Part shown: in pieces, positions 34,401 to 43,715 of the stretch | Position numbering within the stretch: the stretch's first letter is position 1 | Layout: the number at the start of each line of letters is the position of its first letter | NCBI RefSeq assembly: GCF_946187725.1 | Contig: NZ_CAMHSK010000003.1 | Location: 62,001 to 126,000 of the forward strand | Direction of reading: 5' to 3' | Length of the DNA: 64,000 nucleotides | DNA from: an uncultured Treponema sp. | GTDB taxonomy: Bacteria > Spirochaetota > Spirochaetia > Treponematales > Treponemataceae | The notes under the pieces: generated by a model | What the model was told of the DNA's origin: nothing | Database searches by the model: none | Seen by the model: the letters and a program-made list of their open reading frames with translations, nothing else | Program-made: the position numbers and the translations under genes

Positions 34401-36995
34401 ATGAATTACGAGCAGTTTACCTTGAAAACACAGGACGCTTTGCAGGAGGCCAGTGCGCTTGCACAGCAGAATGATCATAGCGAAATTGGCTTGCCGCATC
34501 TTTTGGTCGCCATGCTCGAGCAGAAGGACGGAATCACCGTTCCTGTAATCGAGCGGATTGGTGTTCAAAAAGAAGCCCTTCTTGAAGCGGCAAAAAATCT
34601 TCTTCAGACATATCCGCGTGTCACTGGCAATGTTCAAATGCAGCTTAGTGGCGAGGCTCAGAAGGTTCTTGCAAAGGCCGAAAAGGAAATGTCGGCTCTT
34701 AAAGACCAGTTTCTTTCGGTGGAGCACATTCTTCTTGCGATGGCTCAGAGTGACGGCCGCACCGGGGAACTTCTTCGCCAGTACGGAATCACAAAAGAGA
34801 CGATTCTTGAAGCATTAAAAAGCGTTCGCGGAAACCAGAAAGTTGATTCAAACGACCCTGAGAGCAAAATGCAAGCTCTCGAAAAATATTGCACGGATTT
34901 GACGGCTCGCGCTCGCCAGGACAAAATTGACCCGGTAATCGGCCGTGATGAAGAAATCCGCCGAGTGATGCAGGTTCTTGTTCGCCGGACAAAGAACAAT
35001 CCTGTTTTGATTGGTGAGCCTGGCGTAGGTAAGACTGCGATTGTTGAAGGTCTTGCCCGCCGAATCGCACAGGGCGATGTTCCAGAATCCCTCAAAAACA
35101 AACGGCTTTTGTCGCTCGATATGGGAAGCCTGGTTGCGGGTGCTAAATTCCGCGGTGAGTTTGAGGAGCGATTGAAGGCTGTAATCACAGAAGTTACAAA
35201 ATCAGAAGGCCAGATAATTCTTTTCATTGATGAGCTTCATACGATTGTCGGGGCTGGAGCAAGCGAAGGCAGCATGGACGCGAGCAATTTGCTCAAACCT
35301 GCCCTTGCCCGCGGTGAATTAAAGGCAATTGGTGCTACGACTCTCAACGAATACCGTAAGTATATAGAAAAAGATGCAGCATTGGAGCGTCGTTTCCAGC
35401 AGGTTTATTGTGCTGAGCCGAATGTCGAGGACACGATTGCGATTTTGCGTGGTTTGCGCGACAAGTACGAGATACATCACGGCGTTAAAATCAACGATGA
35501 AGCCCTTGTCGCCGCCGCAACTCTGAGTAACCGCTACATCACGAACAGATTTTTGCCTGATAAGGCCATTGACCTGGTTGATGAAGCCGCAAGCCGCCTT
35601 AAGATGGAAATTGAGAGCGAACCTACTGAGCTTGACCAGCTTGAGCGAAAAATCCTCCAGCTCCAGATTGAAAAACAGTCTCTTTCAAAGGAAGACGATG
35701 CCGCCTCAAAAGAAAGATTGCAGAAGCTTGAAAAAGAGCTTGCCGAAGTCGTTTCAAACCGTGACGCTATGAGGCTTAAATGGCAGAACGAAAAGGCAGA
35801 AATCAATAAGAGCCGCGAGTTAAAAGAAAAACTTGAAGCCGCCCGCTTTGAAGAAGAAAAATACACTCGCGAGGGAGACTTTAACAAAGCCGCTGAATTG
35901 AAGTACGGCACGATTCCAGCTCTTGAAAAGGAACTTGCTGCCTCTCAAAAAGCTGATGAGGAGCGTCATAATAAAGAAGACAATGGCCTTTCTGATTCCC
36001 TTTTAAGGCAGGAAGTCACTGAGGAAGATATTGCCCGCATCGTAAGCACATGGACTGGAATCCCGATTGCAAAAATGCTTACGAGCGAAAAGCAGAAGTA
36101 TATTCAGCTCGAAAATGTTCTTCATAAGCGAGTTATCGGCCAGGATGAGGCGGTTAGCGTTGTAAGCGACGCAATCCGCCGAAACAGGGCAGGCCTAAAC
36201 GACCCAAACCGCCCGCTTGGAAGTTTTATGTTCATTGGACCTACAGGCGTTGGAAAGACGGAGCTTGCGAAAACTCTGGCTGACTTCCTTTTTAACGACG
36301 AAAAGGCTCTCACCCGAATCGATATGTCCGAATACATGGAAAAATTCAGTGTGACTCGCCTTATTGGTGCTCCACCGGGATATGTTGGCTATGACGAGGG
36401 TGGTCAGCTTACAGAGGCCGTTCGTCGCCGTCCTTACAGCGTAATTTTGTTCGATGAAGTTGAGAAGGCTCACCCGGATGTATTCAATGTGCTTTTGCAG
36501 GTGCTTGATGATGGCCGCCTTACAGACGGTCAGGGCAGAGTGGTCGATTTTAAGAACACGATTATCATCATGACAAGTAATCTCGGAAGCGACTTGATTC
36601 TGGATGCGGACACTCCTGATAAGATGACAGCCGTTCGACCGGCAGTGGATGCTCTTTTGAAAAAGACTTTCCGCCCGGAGTTCCTGAACCGAATCGACGA
36701 AATCGTAATGTTCGGTCGTCTCTCAAAGGACTGCATCAGCGGAATCGTAAAGAATCAGCTGGAGCGGGTAAAATCTCGTCTTGCTGACCGCAGAATCACT
36801 CTTGAATTCGACCAGAGTGCCATCGACTTCCTCAGCGATACTGGCTATGATCCGGCATTTGGCGCACGACCTGTTAAAAGGGCGGTTCAGACCTATGTTG
36901 AAAATCCTCTTGCAAAGGAGATTTTGGGCGGTCGTTTTGGGGAGGACTGCACGATTCATGTGAAGGGTGGTAACGGCGGATTAATCTTTGAATAA
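34401..36995 (+). CDS. clpB: ATP-dependent disaggregase ClpB
   Basis: An 864-aa AAA+ chaperone that pulls proteins out of aggregates with DnaK. Order: Clp N repeat domain ([27 protein letters not shown]), AAA-1 with Walker A GEPGVGKT (about residues 203-210) and [12 protein letters not shown], a long M-domain coiled coil (about 400-520), AAA-2 with [15 protein letters not shown] (about 612) and the ClpB-type [31 protein letters not shown], then the C-terminal D2-small domain. The coiled coil separates it from ClpC/ClpA. ATG 34401 follows AGGGGG at 34389-34394; frame opening upstream runs through the repeat and is not coding. No CIRCE element is seen. Confidence 0.97.
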   Translation: MNYEQFTLKTQDALQEASALAQQNDHSEIGLPHLLVAMLEQKDGITVPVIERIGVQKEALLEAAKNLLQTYPRVTGNVQMQLSGEAQKVLAKAEKEMSALKDQFLSVEHILLAMAQSDGRTGELLRQYGITKETILEALKSVRGNQKVDSNDPESKMQALEKYCTDLTARARQDKIDPVIGRDEEIRRVMQVLVRRTKNNPVLIGEPGVGKTAIVEGLARRIAQGDVPESLKNKRLLSLDMGSLVAGAKFRGEFEERLKAVITEVTKSEGQIILFIDELHTIVGAGASEGSMDASNLLKPALARGELKAIGATTLNEYRKYIEKDAALERRFQQVYCAEPNVEDTIAILRGLRDKYEIHHGVKINDEALVAAATLSNRYITNRFLPDKAIDLVDEAASRLKMEIESEPTELDQLERKILQLQIEKQSLSKEDDAASKERLQKLEKELAEVVSNRDAMRLKWQNEKAEINKSRELKEKLEAARFEEEKYTREGDFNKAAELKYGTIPALEKELAASQKADEERHNKEDNGLSDSLLRQEVTEEDIARIVSTWTGIPIAKMLTSEKQKYIQLENVLHKRVIGQDEAVSVVSDAIRRNRAGLNDPNRPLGSFMFIGPTGVGKTELAKTLADFLFNDEKALTRIDMSEYMEKFSVTRLIGAPPGYVGYDEGGQLTEAVRRRPYSVILFDEVEKAHPDVFNVLLQVLDDGRLTDGQGRVVDFKNTIIIMTSNLGSDLILDADTPDKMTAVRPAVDALLKKTFRPEFLNRIDEIVMFGRLSKDCISGIVKNQLERVKSRLADRRITLEFDQSAIDFLSDTGYDPAFGARPVKRAVQTYVENPLAKEILGGRFGEDCTIHVKGGNGGLIFE

Positions 36996-37022
36996 AAATT
37001 CTGCTTGTTGCCTTGAATTCAG

Positions 37023-37070
37023 CATATTCCTGCGTCTGATTGTGGATTTGCCGTCAGATGCGGGAATATG
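37023..37070. repeat. 17-bp hairpin after clpB
   Basis: 37023-37039 pairs with 37054-37070 along all 17 positions (two G-U pairs), loop 14, and no T-run on either side. Confidence 0.8.
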
Positions 37071-37115
37071 TAAAATCTCTTCTATATAAAATAGCAAATT
37101 ACTGTAATTATTCAT

Positions 37116-37144
37116 TTTACTTTAAGCGTCTGCTGTGCTACAAT
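37116..37144 (+). promoter_or_regulatory. Promoter of the TIGR03546/TIGR03545 pair
   Basis: TTTACT (37116-37121), 17 bp, TACAAT (37139-37144), ending 6 nt before ATG 37151; no ribosome site. Confidence 0.6.
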
Positions 37145-37150
37145 GGCCGT

Positions 37151-37663
37151 ATGATAGATAAAATAGTAAGTCTGTTCAAAGCGTTGAACGCTAATGTCAA
37201 TCCCGGTGAAATAGCACATGCTTTTTCATGCGGAATTCTGCTTGGTTTCATGCCAAAAAACAATCTTCTTTGGTATATAGTCTTCGTTTTCATTTTCTTC
37301 ATCCGAATCAACAAACCGATGTATCTGATTATGGTGCTGATTGCTTCAACTTTCGCACCTGTCATGGACAATCTGTTTGATAATGTCGGATATGCGCTGC
37401 TCACGGTTCCGTCGCTTGCTGATTTCTTCGGAATGCTGCTTGAAATTCCTTTCGTGGCGTTTACAAAGTTCAATAATTCAGTGGTAATCGGTTCTCTTAT
37501 CGTTGGGCTTATCCTTTACATTCCAATGTATGCTCTTGGGCGGGTTCTTGTCTTTCTCTGGCGTAAACATATCGCTCAGGCAATCCGGCACACAAAGCTT
37601 GCAAAGACAATCGCAAAGCTTCCGCTGCTTTCTAAAATCGCCGGCATGGTAGGAGGTGAGTAA
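37151..37663 (+). CDS. TIGR03546-type membrane protein
   Basis: A 170-aa membrane protein with four or so hydrophobic segments. The start NPGEIAHAFSCGILLGFMPKNNLLWY, followed by INKPMYLIMVLIASTFAPVMDNLFD, matches what I recall of the TIGR03546 family (related to DUF2062), found in bacteria with outer membranes and usually next to a TIGR03545 gene, as here. Function is unknown. ATG 37151 was chosen over an earlier frame opening because the -10 box TACAAT ends 6 nt before it. The stop is two bases before the next gene's ATG, so the pair forms an operon. Confidence 0.8.
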   Translation: MIDKIVSLFKALNANVNPGEIAHAFSCGILLGFMPKNNLLWYIVFVFIFFIRINKPMYLIMVLIASTFAPVMDNLFDNVGYALLTVPSLADFFGMLLEIPFVAFTKFNNSVVIGSLIVGLILYIPMYALGRVLVFLWRKHIAQAIRHTKLAKTIAKLPLLSKIAGMVGGE

Positions 37664-37664
37664 T

Positions 37665-39953
37665 ATGGATAACGAATTTGAGAAGATTGAGAATGAAATA
37701 GTCGGTAAGGGAAAAAAGAAGAGTTCAAAGGCAGAAAAAACGCTTCCTGTCAAAAAATTGCCGGGGCTGTTCAAAAAATCTTACAGCCAGAAAAAATTAG
37801 ACAAGATTCTGAAAAAGATTTATATAGAAGAAGACAAGCAAAATTTCATTGCACTGTTCTCTGAAAAATACACGAAAGGCAAAAAGGAATTGCTTCGGGT
37901 TCCGCTCGATTCCAAATTCTCTAAGAATGAAGTCAAAAAATTAAAGGTGCTTGCGAAGGATATAAAGAACAACAAATCGCGCATCAAATTGGCTCCATTT
38001 ATTGCTGTCGTGGTTCTTATTTCAGGAATCGGAATCACGGTTACGGTCTTCAAAAATGTCGCCGTAAAATGGGGAATTCAGACTGCAATGCAGGGAATTT
38101 TCGGGGCAAAGTGTGATATCGGAAGTGTAAATGTCGAAATCTTTGGAGCTCAGATTACGGTCAATCATCTTGAGCAGGCAAATGCCGATGAGCCGATGAA
38201 AAACCTGTTCCAGTTCGATAAGCTTGATTTGGATTTTAATCTTACTCAGCTTTTGAGGGCACGGTTTAATGCTCAGAATCTTGAAATCTCAGGAATTGCA
38301 CTTGGCACAGAACGAAAAACAAGCGGTGAACTTCCTGTAAAACCAAAATCAGCAAAAGAAAAGGCTGAAAAAAATGATTCGACCGGATTTTATGAAGCAC
38401 TTAAATCAAAAACTGGTGCCGCAACCGAAGATGCGAAGAATTCAATACTCGAAAAGCTTAATGAATATAATCCTGAGACCATAATGACCAACATCAATGA
38501 AAATCTCCAGACAAAAACTGTCGCAAAAGAGGTTGAAGAAGATGTAAAGGCGATGGTCGAGTCCTGGAAGGCAAAACCTGCTGAAATTCAGAATGATGTG
38601 GACAATTTCAGGTCTAGTGCAGAAAAACTCACAAAACTCAATGCAAAAAATCTGAAGACCCCTTCTGATATTAAAAAGGCAATCGAGGATATTCAGAATG
38701 CTCTTGAAAACGGCAAAAAAGTTAAGAGTGGAGTAGATTCAACTCTTTCTTCTTTTGAAACTGATGCCAAAAAGGTCGATGGATTCAAAAACAAACTGGA
38801 AGATGCTGTCAAAGCTGACACTGACATGGTTAAAAATGCCATTCCTGATTTGTCAGTTGAGGAAGCAAAAGGATTCGTTTCTGGAACTTTCGATGAATTC
38901 GCATATTCTACACTCGGAAAATACTATCCGTACTTAAAACAGGCGCTTGCTTATGCCGGAACAATGAAGGCTTCTTCTTCAAAAGATGAGGATGTTAAAA
39001 AAGAAGCTGTCAAAAAGGCAAAAAAACAGGCTCGTGCTGAATCCAAACGCTATGAAGGCCGCAATGTTTATTGGCGTGCAGACCGCGTGCCAAAACTGCT
39101 GATTGAAAACATTCATGGTAGTGGAAGCGGTTCGGATGGAACTTCGCTTGATTTGCGTGTTACGAACATTTCAAGTGATATGGATAAAGTCGGCAAACCG
39201 ATTGTCGGAAAAGGTGTTTATAAGGCAAAAAGCCGCACCCACAATGCGGGATTCACTGTCGATGCCCGTTCTTCAAGTTCTGCTCCGCTTATTTCAGGTG
39301 ACTATTCCGGAAACAATTTCCCGATATTCCTTGATATGGCAGAAAAGACCGGCTCGGCTGGACTTCCTTCGTTCAGTGGAACAACATCGGTTACGGCAAA
39401 TCTTTCTGCTGACTCAGATTTCAGTTTTAAAATCGGCGGAAGTTTCGCTATGAATCCAGTAAAACTTACTGCGCAGCCGCTTTCTTCTGAAATCGCAAAC
39501 CGAATTTATACTAATGCGCTTGCTGCCGTAAAATCGCTGAATGTCAAAGCAAATGTGGGCTTCAGTGAAAAGAGCGGGCTTGATTTGGATATTTCAACTG
39601 ATGCTGACAAAATTATTGCAGCTTCCCTCAAAGAAGCCGCTAAAAAGGAACTTGGAACAGTTCAGGCTGAAGCTGAAGCAAAACTCAAAGAAAAGCTTAC
39701 CGAATATACAGGTGCCAGCAACGAACAGGTGGCAAAATTCACTGAAATTGCTTCAAAGCTTAAAGATTCTAAATCAGCAACTGAAGAACTTAACAAACAG
39801 CTTGAGGCAAAGAAGGATGAACTTCAGAAACAGCTGACTGGAGCTGCAACGAATGCGGCTAAAGATGCTGCTTCAAAGGCCGTCGGAAATTCTGCAGCAG
39901 GAAAGGCCGCTGAAAAAGCTGCCGGTAATGTGCTTAAAAAATTCGGACGATAG
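37665..39953 (+). CDS. TIGR03545-type protein with AsmA-like features
   Basis: A 762-aa protein with a basic cytoplasmic N-terminus (1-105), one membrane helix (about 108-130, APFIAVVVLISGIGITVTVF), then a large exported part: a beta region (GSVNVEIFGAQITVNHLEQANADEPMKNLFQFDKLDLDFNLTQLLRARFNAQNLEISGIALGT) resembling AsmA-like proteins, a long coiled coil (about 220-460), a second beta region, and an Ala/Lys-rich helical tail. That fits TIGR03545, the usual partner of TIGR03546. A role in lipid transport or envelope assembly is possible from the AsmA likeness only. AGGAGG at 37651-37656 fixes ATG 37665. Confidence 0.8.
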   Translation: MDNEFEKIENEIVGKGKKKSSKAEKTLPVKKLPGLFKKSYSQKKLDKILKKIYIEEDKQNFIALFSEKYTKGKKELLRVPLDSKFSKNEVKKLKVLAKDIKNNKSRIKLAPFIAVVVLISGIGITVTVFKNVAVKWGIQTAMQGIFGAKCDIGSVNVEIFGAQITVNHLEQANADEPMKNLFQFDKLDLDFNLTQLLRARFNAQNLEISGIALGTERKTSGELPVKPKSAKEKAEKNDSTGFYEALKSKTGAATEDAKNSILEKLNEYNPETIMTNINENLQTKTVAKEVEEDVKAMVESWKAKPAEIQNDVDNFRSSAEKLTKLNAKNLKTPSDIKKAIEDIQNALENGKKVKSGVDSTLSSFETDAKKVDGFKNKLEDAVKADTDMVKNAIPDLSVEEAKGFVSGTFDEFAYSTLGKYYPYLKQALAYAGTMKASSSKDEDVKKEAVKKAKKQARAESKRYEGRNVYWRADRVPKLLIENIHGSGSGSDGTSLDLRVTNISSDMDKVGKPIVGKGVYKAKSRTHNAGFTVDARSSSSAPLISGDYSGNNFPIFLDMAEKTGSAGLPSFSGTTSVTANLSADSDFSFKIGGSFAMNPVKLTAQPLSSEIANRIYTNALAAVKSLNVKANVGFSEKSGLDLDISTDADKIIAASLKEAAKKELGTVQAEAEAKLKEKLTEYTGASNEQVAKFTEIASKLKDSKSATEELNKQLEAKKDELQKQLTGAATNAAKDAASKAVGNSAAGKAAEKAAGNVLKKFGR

Positions 39954-40052
39954 GCTGGCTGTAGATAGAATTTGTTGAATATATTTACACAAATTCTGAT
40001 TTATGCTATCCTTTATCATTCATTTTGCAAATTTTTTATTTAGGAGTGTTCC

Positions 40053-40796
40053 ATGTCTGGACATAATAAATGGTCTACTATTAAACATGCAAAGGGCGCA
40101 GCAGATGCAAAACGCGGCGCATTGTTCACAAAGTTGATTAAAGAAATTTCTATCGCTGCAAGCATGGGTGGTGGCGATCCAAACGCTAACCCTCGTCTTC
40201 GTGCTGCAATCGTTAAAGCTCGTGCTGCATCAATGCCAAAAGACAATATTGAGCGAGCTGTCAAAAAAGGTACTGGTGAGCTTGGTGGCGGAACATTTGA
40301 AGAATTGGTTTACGAAGGATACGCTGCAGGTGGCGTAGCTGTTTTGGTTGAGGTTCTTACTGACAACCATAACCGTGCTGCTGCAAATGTCCGCAATATC
40401 TTCAACAAAACAGGCGGAAACTTGGGTACATCAGGTTCTGTAAGCCGCATGTTCGACCGCAAAGGCGTTATCGAGTACGATGCAGAAGTTGTTTCAGAAG
40501 ATGAAGTAATGGAAGCTGCTCTTGAGGCTGGTGCAGAGGATGTTGAGAGCGAAGACGGAATCATCACTGTTACAACAGCTCCAAATGATTTCACTGCTGT
40601 TGTTGAAGCTCTCGAACCAAAAGGCTGGACTTCACTTTCTGCAGAAGTTGCTATGGTTCCACAGGCTTATACTGCAGTCGATAAGGATACAGCTGCTAAA
40701 GTTCAGAAACTCATCGATCGTCTTGAAGAAGATGATGATGTTCAGAATGTTTGGACAACAGTTGAATATCCGGATGACTTCGAGCCAGAGGCATAA
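40053..40796 (+). CDS. yebC: YebC/PmpR family protein
   Basis: A 247-aa protein, full length. [32 protein letters not shown] is the family signature, with [21 protein letters not shown] and the acidic C-terminal domains in place. Members act as DNA-binding regulators, and some as translation factors for proline-rich stalls. AGGAG precedes ATG 40053. It sits before ruvC-ruvA-ruvB, a common bacterial arrangement, but a terminator separates it from ruvC. Confidence 0.95.
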   Translation: MSGHNKWSTIKHAKGAADAKRGALFTKLIKEISIAASMGGGDPNANPRLRAAIVKARAASMPKDNIERAVKKGTGELGGGTFEELVYEGYAAGGVAVLVEVLTDNHNRAAANVRNIFNKTGGNLGTSGSVSRMFDRKGVIEYDAEVVSEDEVMEAALEAGAEDVESEDGIITVTTAPNDFTAVVEALEPKGWTSLSAEVAMVPQAYTAVDKDTAAKVQKLIDRLEEDDDVQNVWTTVEYPDDFEPEA

Positions 40797-40866
40797 TTCG
40801 GGCAGAATTACTTCTTGTAATTTTTGACTGCATGGTTGATTCTTGTTAGTCAACCTGATTGCTTTA

Positions 40867-40897
40867 ACCCCACATTCACTTGTGGGGTATTTTTTTT
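40867..40897 (+). terminator. Rho-independent terminator of yebC
   Basis: Perfect 8-bp ACCCCACA/TGTGGGGT (40867-40874, 40881-40888), then eight T. Two smaller hairpins (40807-40822, 40833-40856) lie before it. Confidence 0.92.
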
Positions 40898-40921
40898 GTA
40901 CTATTCAAATTGATAAAAAAG

Positions 40922-41419
40922 ATGCAGAAAAGGCGTGTAATTGGTATTGACCCGGGACTTGCTCATACAGGTTTTGGCGTGATTGATGCAACTGGTAATA
41001 ATATTCGGCTCGTGAGCTATGGCGTGATTGAGACTTCGCCAGATGAGGAGCATGGTACGCGCCTTCTTGCGATTTACAACCGCTTGCTTGCGGTGCTTCA
41101 GGAATTCAGGCCTGTACAGGCGGCAATGGAAGAGCTTTATTTTGCACGAAATGTTACGAGTGCACTATCTGTTTCAGAGGCAAAGGGCGTTGTTACGATG
41201 TGCCTTGCGCAGCACGCAATCCCATTAAACATGTACAGACCAAATCAAATCAAACACGCTGTAACGGGAACAAAGACCGCAGATAAAAAAACTGTCGAGC
41301 AGTATGTGAAAATTCTGCTTAATCTTGAGACTGAACCCAAACCTGATCATGCGGCAGACGCTCTTGCCGCCGCAATTACTCATGTTTTTTCAACAGCTGG
41401 ACTTGATTATATTATTTAG
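40922..41419 (+). CDS. ruvC: Holliday junction resolvase RuvC
   Basis: A 165-aa endonuclease that cuts Holliday junctions brought by RuvAB. Acidic active-site residues sit in IGIDPGLAHTGFG (Asp, start), MEELYFARN (Glu, about residue 64) and DHAADALAAAI (two Asp, near the end). Length is normal. The reading frame stays open upstream through the yebC terminator, so ATG 40922 is the sensible start; no ribosome site is seen, and TACTAT at about 40899 is a possible -10 box. Confidence 0.95.
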   Translation: MQKRRVIGIDPGLAHTGFGVIDATGNNIRLVSYGVIETSPDEEHGTRLLAIYNRLLAVLQEFRPVQAAMEELYFARNVTSALSVSEAKGVVTMCLAQHAIPLNMYRPNQIKHAVTGTKTADKKTVEQYVKILLNLETEPKPDHAADALAAAITHVFSTAGLDYII

Positions 41420-41437
41420 GAAAATGCTGAAATTATG

Positions 41438-41605
41438 TCAGTTTTCTTCTTCAACTTCGCTATGCTGTGTTCCTGCAATGTAAGCGTGCTGAATTAACTT
41501 TCTGAGCATTTTCTGTTTTGAATAGGTGAGCACATCGCTATAGATGTTGTAGCACTCTTTGAAAACGCTTTCCGGGATGGTGATTTCTTTGTTTGTCGGT
41601 GACAT
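41438..41605 (-). CDS. Small 55-aa protein, no recognised family
   Basis: A short gene between ruvC and ruvA on the opposite strand. It encodes MSPTNKEITIPESVFKECYN..HSEVEEEN, a mixed-charge, probably helical protein with no membrane segment. Support for expression is strong: AAGGAG lies 9 nt before ATG 41605, and a near-consensus promoter TTGACG-17-TATAAT (41723-41695) lies about 90 bp upstream, giving a leader of about 80 nt. The ITIPESVFKECYNIYSDVLTYSKQKMLRKLI part could be a small DNA-binding or antitoxin-like helix bundle, but I see no clear motif. It converges on ruvC with 18 bp between stops. Confidence 0.7.
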   Translation of the reverse strand: MSPTNKEITIPESVFKECYNIYSDVLTYSKQKMLRKLIQHAYIAGTQHSEVEEEN

Positions 41606-41694
41606 AAGCTAATACTCCTTTTTGCCTGTTCCGTGAGTGGGCGGAAAGACGGTATATGGTTTATATCAGGGGCAGTGATACTTTTTATACTTAA

Positions 41695-41723
41695 ATTATA
41701 AGTACTATTCATTCATCCGTCAA
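41695..41723 (-). promoter_or_regulatory. Near-consensus sigma-70 promoter of the 55-aa gene
   Basis: On the minus strand TTGACG (41723-41718), 17 bp, TATAAT (41700-41695). The best promoter match I found in the window. It is divergent from ruvA, whose -10 box is at 41753-41758. Confidence 0.8.
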
Positions 41724-41765
41724 TAGTAGTTTCATAATTTTTTCCTTTGTGATACAATTTTTAAT

Positions 41766-42407
41766 ATGTTCAATTCTCTGTCAGGTGTGATTACAGGCAA
41801 ATTTCCTCAGAAACTTTTTCTTGATGTTAATGGAATCGAATGGGACATAATTGTTCCTGACACGACTCTTGATGATTTGCCTAAGCTTGGCGAAAAAGCC
41901 CGTGTTTTTACATGGTTGCAGCACACGGACAGCGCGATGAATCTTTTTGGTTTTGCATCCTCAAAAGACCGAGATTTGTTTTTTGATTTGAATAAGGTCG
42001 ATGGAGTAGGGCCAAAATCTGCTGTCAAAATTATGAGTTCCATTCAGCGCGATCAGCTTATTTCTTCTTTGGAAAATGGTGATTTGGCTGCTCTCGAAAA
42101 AATCCCTGGACTTGGTAAAAAAACTGCTCAGAAAATGCTTCTTACCCTCAAAGGCAAACTTACGCTCGATGATGAACTTCCAGGTGCAAAAATTGTTGTA
42201 AACCGAGGCGGAGAATACGCTGATGTTGTTGCGGCACTTGCGAATATGGGATATGACAAACGGGATGTTGAAACTTGTATATCAAGTCTTGTCGAAGAAC
42301 TGAACAAAGAGCTCGCTCCTGCAGGTGAGGTTCCTTTTAAAAACAAAACCCGCGATGCCAAAGAGGAAATTCTTTTCCGAAAGGCAATCGTGGCACTGGC
42401 TCAGTAA
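41766..42407 (+). CDS. ruvA: Holliday junction helicase subunit RuvA
   Basis: A 213-aa junction-binding protein that loads RuvB. The N-terminal OB fold (MFNSLSGVITGKFPQKLFLDVNGIEWDI), two helix-hairpin-helix motifs (KVDGVGPKSAVKIMS and KIPGLGKKTAQKMLLTLKGKL) and a C-terminal UBA-like domain (EYADVVAALANMGYDKRDVETCI) are in the usual order. TACAAT at 41753-41758 ends 7 nt before the ATG and there is no ribosome site, so the mRNA is probably leaderless. ruvB follows after 21 bp, so the two share a transcript. Confidence 0.96.
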   Translation: MFNSLSGVITGKFPQKLFLDVNGIEWDIIVPDTTLDDLPKLGEKARVFTWLQHTDSAMNLFGFASSKDRDLFFDLNKVDGVGPKSAVKIMSSIQRDQLISSLENGDLAALEKIPGLGKKTAQKMLLTLKGKLTLDDELPGAKIVVNRGGEYADVVAALANMGYDKRDVETCISSLVEELNKELAPAGEVPFKNKTRDAKEEILFRKAIVALAQ

Positions 42408-42428
42408 ATTAAAACGGAAAGTTAAAAA

Positions 42429-43538
42429 TTGAAAGATAATTTTGACAACGAAATAAATGAATTTTCTCAGCTTGCATCGCAGGCAAATATGGCCAGTCAG
42501 GCGGCTGGAAGCCTCAATATTGTGAGGGCTGATGTTCCCAGTGAAGAAGATTCGCAGGATGGCTCTCTTCGTCCGAAAATGCTCGATGAGTTTTTGGGGC
42601 AAAAGGAGATTAAAGAGAATCTGTCCGTATTCATTCAGGCGGCACGCGAACGCCGTGAAGTGCTTGACCATCTTTTTTTGATTGGGCCTCCTGGTCTTGG
42701 CAAGACGACTCTTGCAGAAATTACGGCTCATGAGCTTGGTGCTGATTTTAAAGTGACTTCTGCACCGGCACTCGACAAACCTAAGGATTTGGCCGGCATC
42801 TTAAGCACGATTTCTCCTGGAACTGTGTTTTTTATCGATGAGATTCATCGTCTCAAGCCCGCAATAGAAGAAATGCTTTACATTGCAATGGAAGATTTTG
42901 AGCTTGACTGGGTAATCGGGCAGGGGGCGGCGGCCAGAACTGTGCGTATTCCGATTCCGAAGTTCACGCTTGTGGGGGCAACGACTAAGGCTGGCATGGT
43001 TTCAAAACCGCTTCAGACTCGTTTTGGAATTATTCAGCGGTTCAACTTTTACACAAATGAAGAACTTTCTTCTATTATAAAGCGAAGTGCAGCAATCCTT
43101 AACTGTAAGATTGATGATGATGCGGCATTGCTTATGGCTCGGAGCAGTCGTGGAACTCCGCGCGTGGCAAACAGGGTTTTGCGTCGCATGAGGGATTTTG
43201 CCCAGTTCTATGGTGACGGAAGAATCACTTTGGCTATTACGGAAGACGGTCTTAAAAAGCTTCAGATTGATTCTCTGGGCCTGGAGCGCTATGACAGGGA
43301 AATTCTTCTTTCTATAATAAACAATTTTGGTGGCGGACCGGTGGGTGCTGAAACCCTCGCAATATCAATCGGGGAAGCACAGGACACCCTTGAAGATTAT
43401 TATGAGCCCTATCTGATTCAGTGCGGGCTTATCCAACGCACACCGAGGGGAAGAATCGTGACGGCTAAAGCATATCAGCATTTGGGACTGGATTATAAGG
43501 CAAATGCCTCAAACAGCCAGCCGAGTTTGTTTGAATAG
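42429..43538 (+). CDS. ruvB: Holliday junction branch-migration ATPase RuvB
   Basis: A 369-aa AAA+ motor. [51 protein letters not shown] holds the N-terminal signature and Walker [19 protein letters not shown] is Walker [19 protein letters not shown] is sensor 1 and the arginine finger region; [35 protein letters not shown] is the winged-helix end. The start is uncertain: the frame opens with TTG 42429, preceded by a weak GGAA; ATG 42489 (residue 21) is the alternative and would still leave the whole conserved domain. Confidence 0.95.
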   Translation: MKDNFDNEINEFSQLASQANMASQAAGSLNIVRADVPSEEDSQDGSLRPKMLDEFLGQKEIKENLSVFIQAARERREVLDHLFLIGPPGLGKTTLAEITAHELGADFKVTSAPALDKPKDLAGILSTISPGTVFFIDEIHRLKPAIEEMLYIAMEDFELDWVIGQGAAARTVRIPIPKFTLVGATTKAGMVSKPLQTRFGIIQRFNFYTNEELSSIIKRSAAILNCKIDDDAALLMARSSRGTPRVANRVLRRMRDFAQFYGDGRITLAITEDGLKKLQIDSLGLERYDREILLSIINNFGGGPVGAETLAISIGEAQDTLEDYYEPYLIQCGLIQRTPRGRIVTAKAYQHLGLDYKANASNSQPSLFE

Positions 43539-43542
43539 AAAG

Positions 43543-43617
43543 TGCCGCTCCGCTATGGAGCAGTGGCGAAGCCAGACGCGAAGCGGCCGAGCGTGAGTGA
43601 GCTGCGGAACAGCGGCA
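43543..43617. repeat. GC-rich palindromic intergenic element
   Basis: Bounded by TGCCGCT (43543-43549) and AGCGGCA (43611-43617), with an inner hairpin GCTCCgctatGGAGC. It resembles the element at 10935-11019 in ends and layout. Confidence 0.65.
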
Positions 43618-43715
43618 GACAGTTGATTTGCGCAAAAAAAATCGTGCAAATCTTTAAAGGCTGGTTTATAATATTACTCAGAAATTTTTAATGAGAAATT
43701 TCAAAGGGGTAATAA

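Noticed and set aside
41494-41712. 72-codon minus-strand frame between ruvC and ruvA
   Set aside because: No ribosome site, and it overlaps the better supported 55-aa gene and its promoter in another frame.
41641-41765. Riboswitch-like leader before ruvA
   Set aside because: The palindromic bits are the promoter of the divergent small gene; ruvA seems leaderless.
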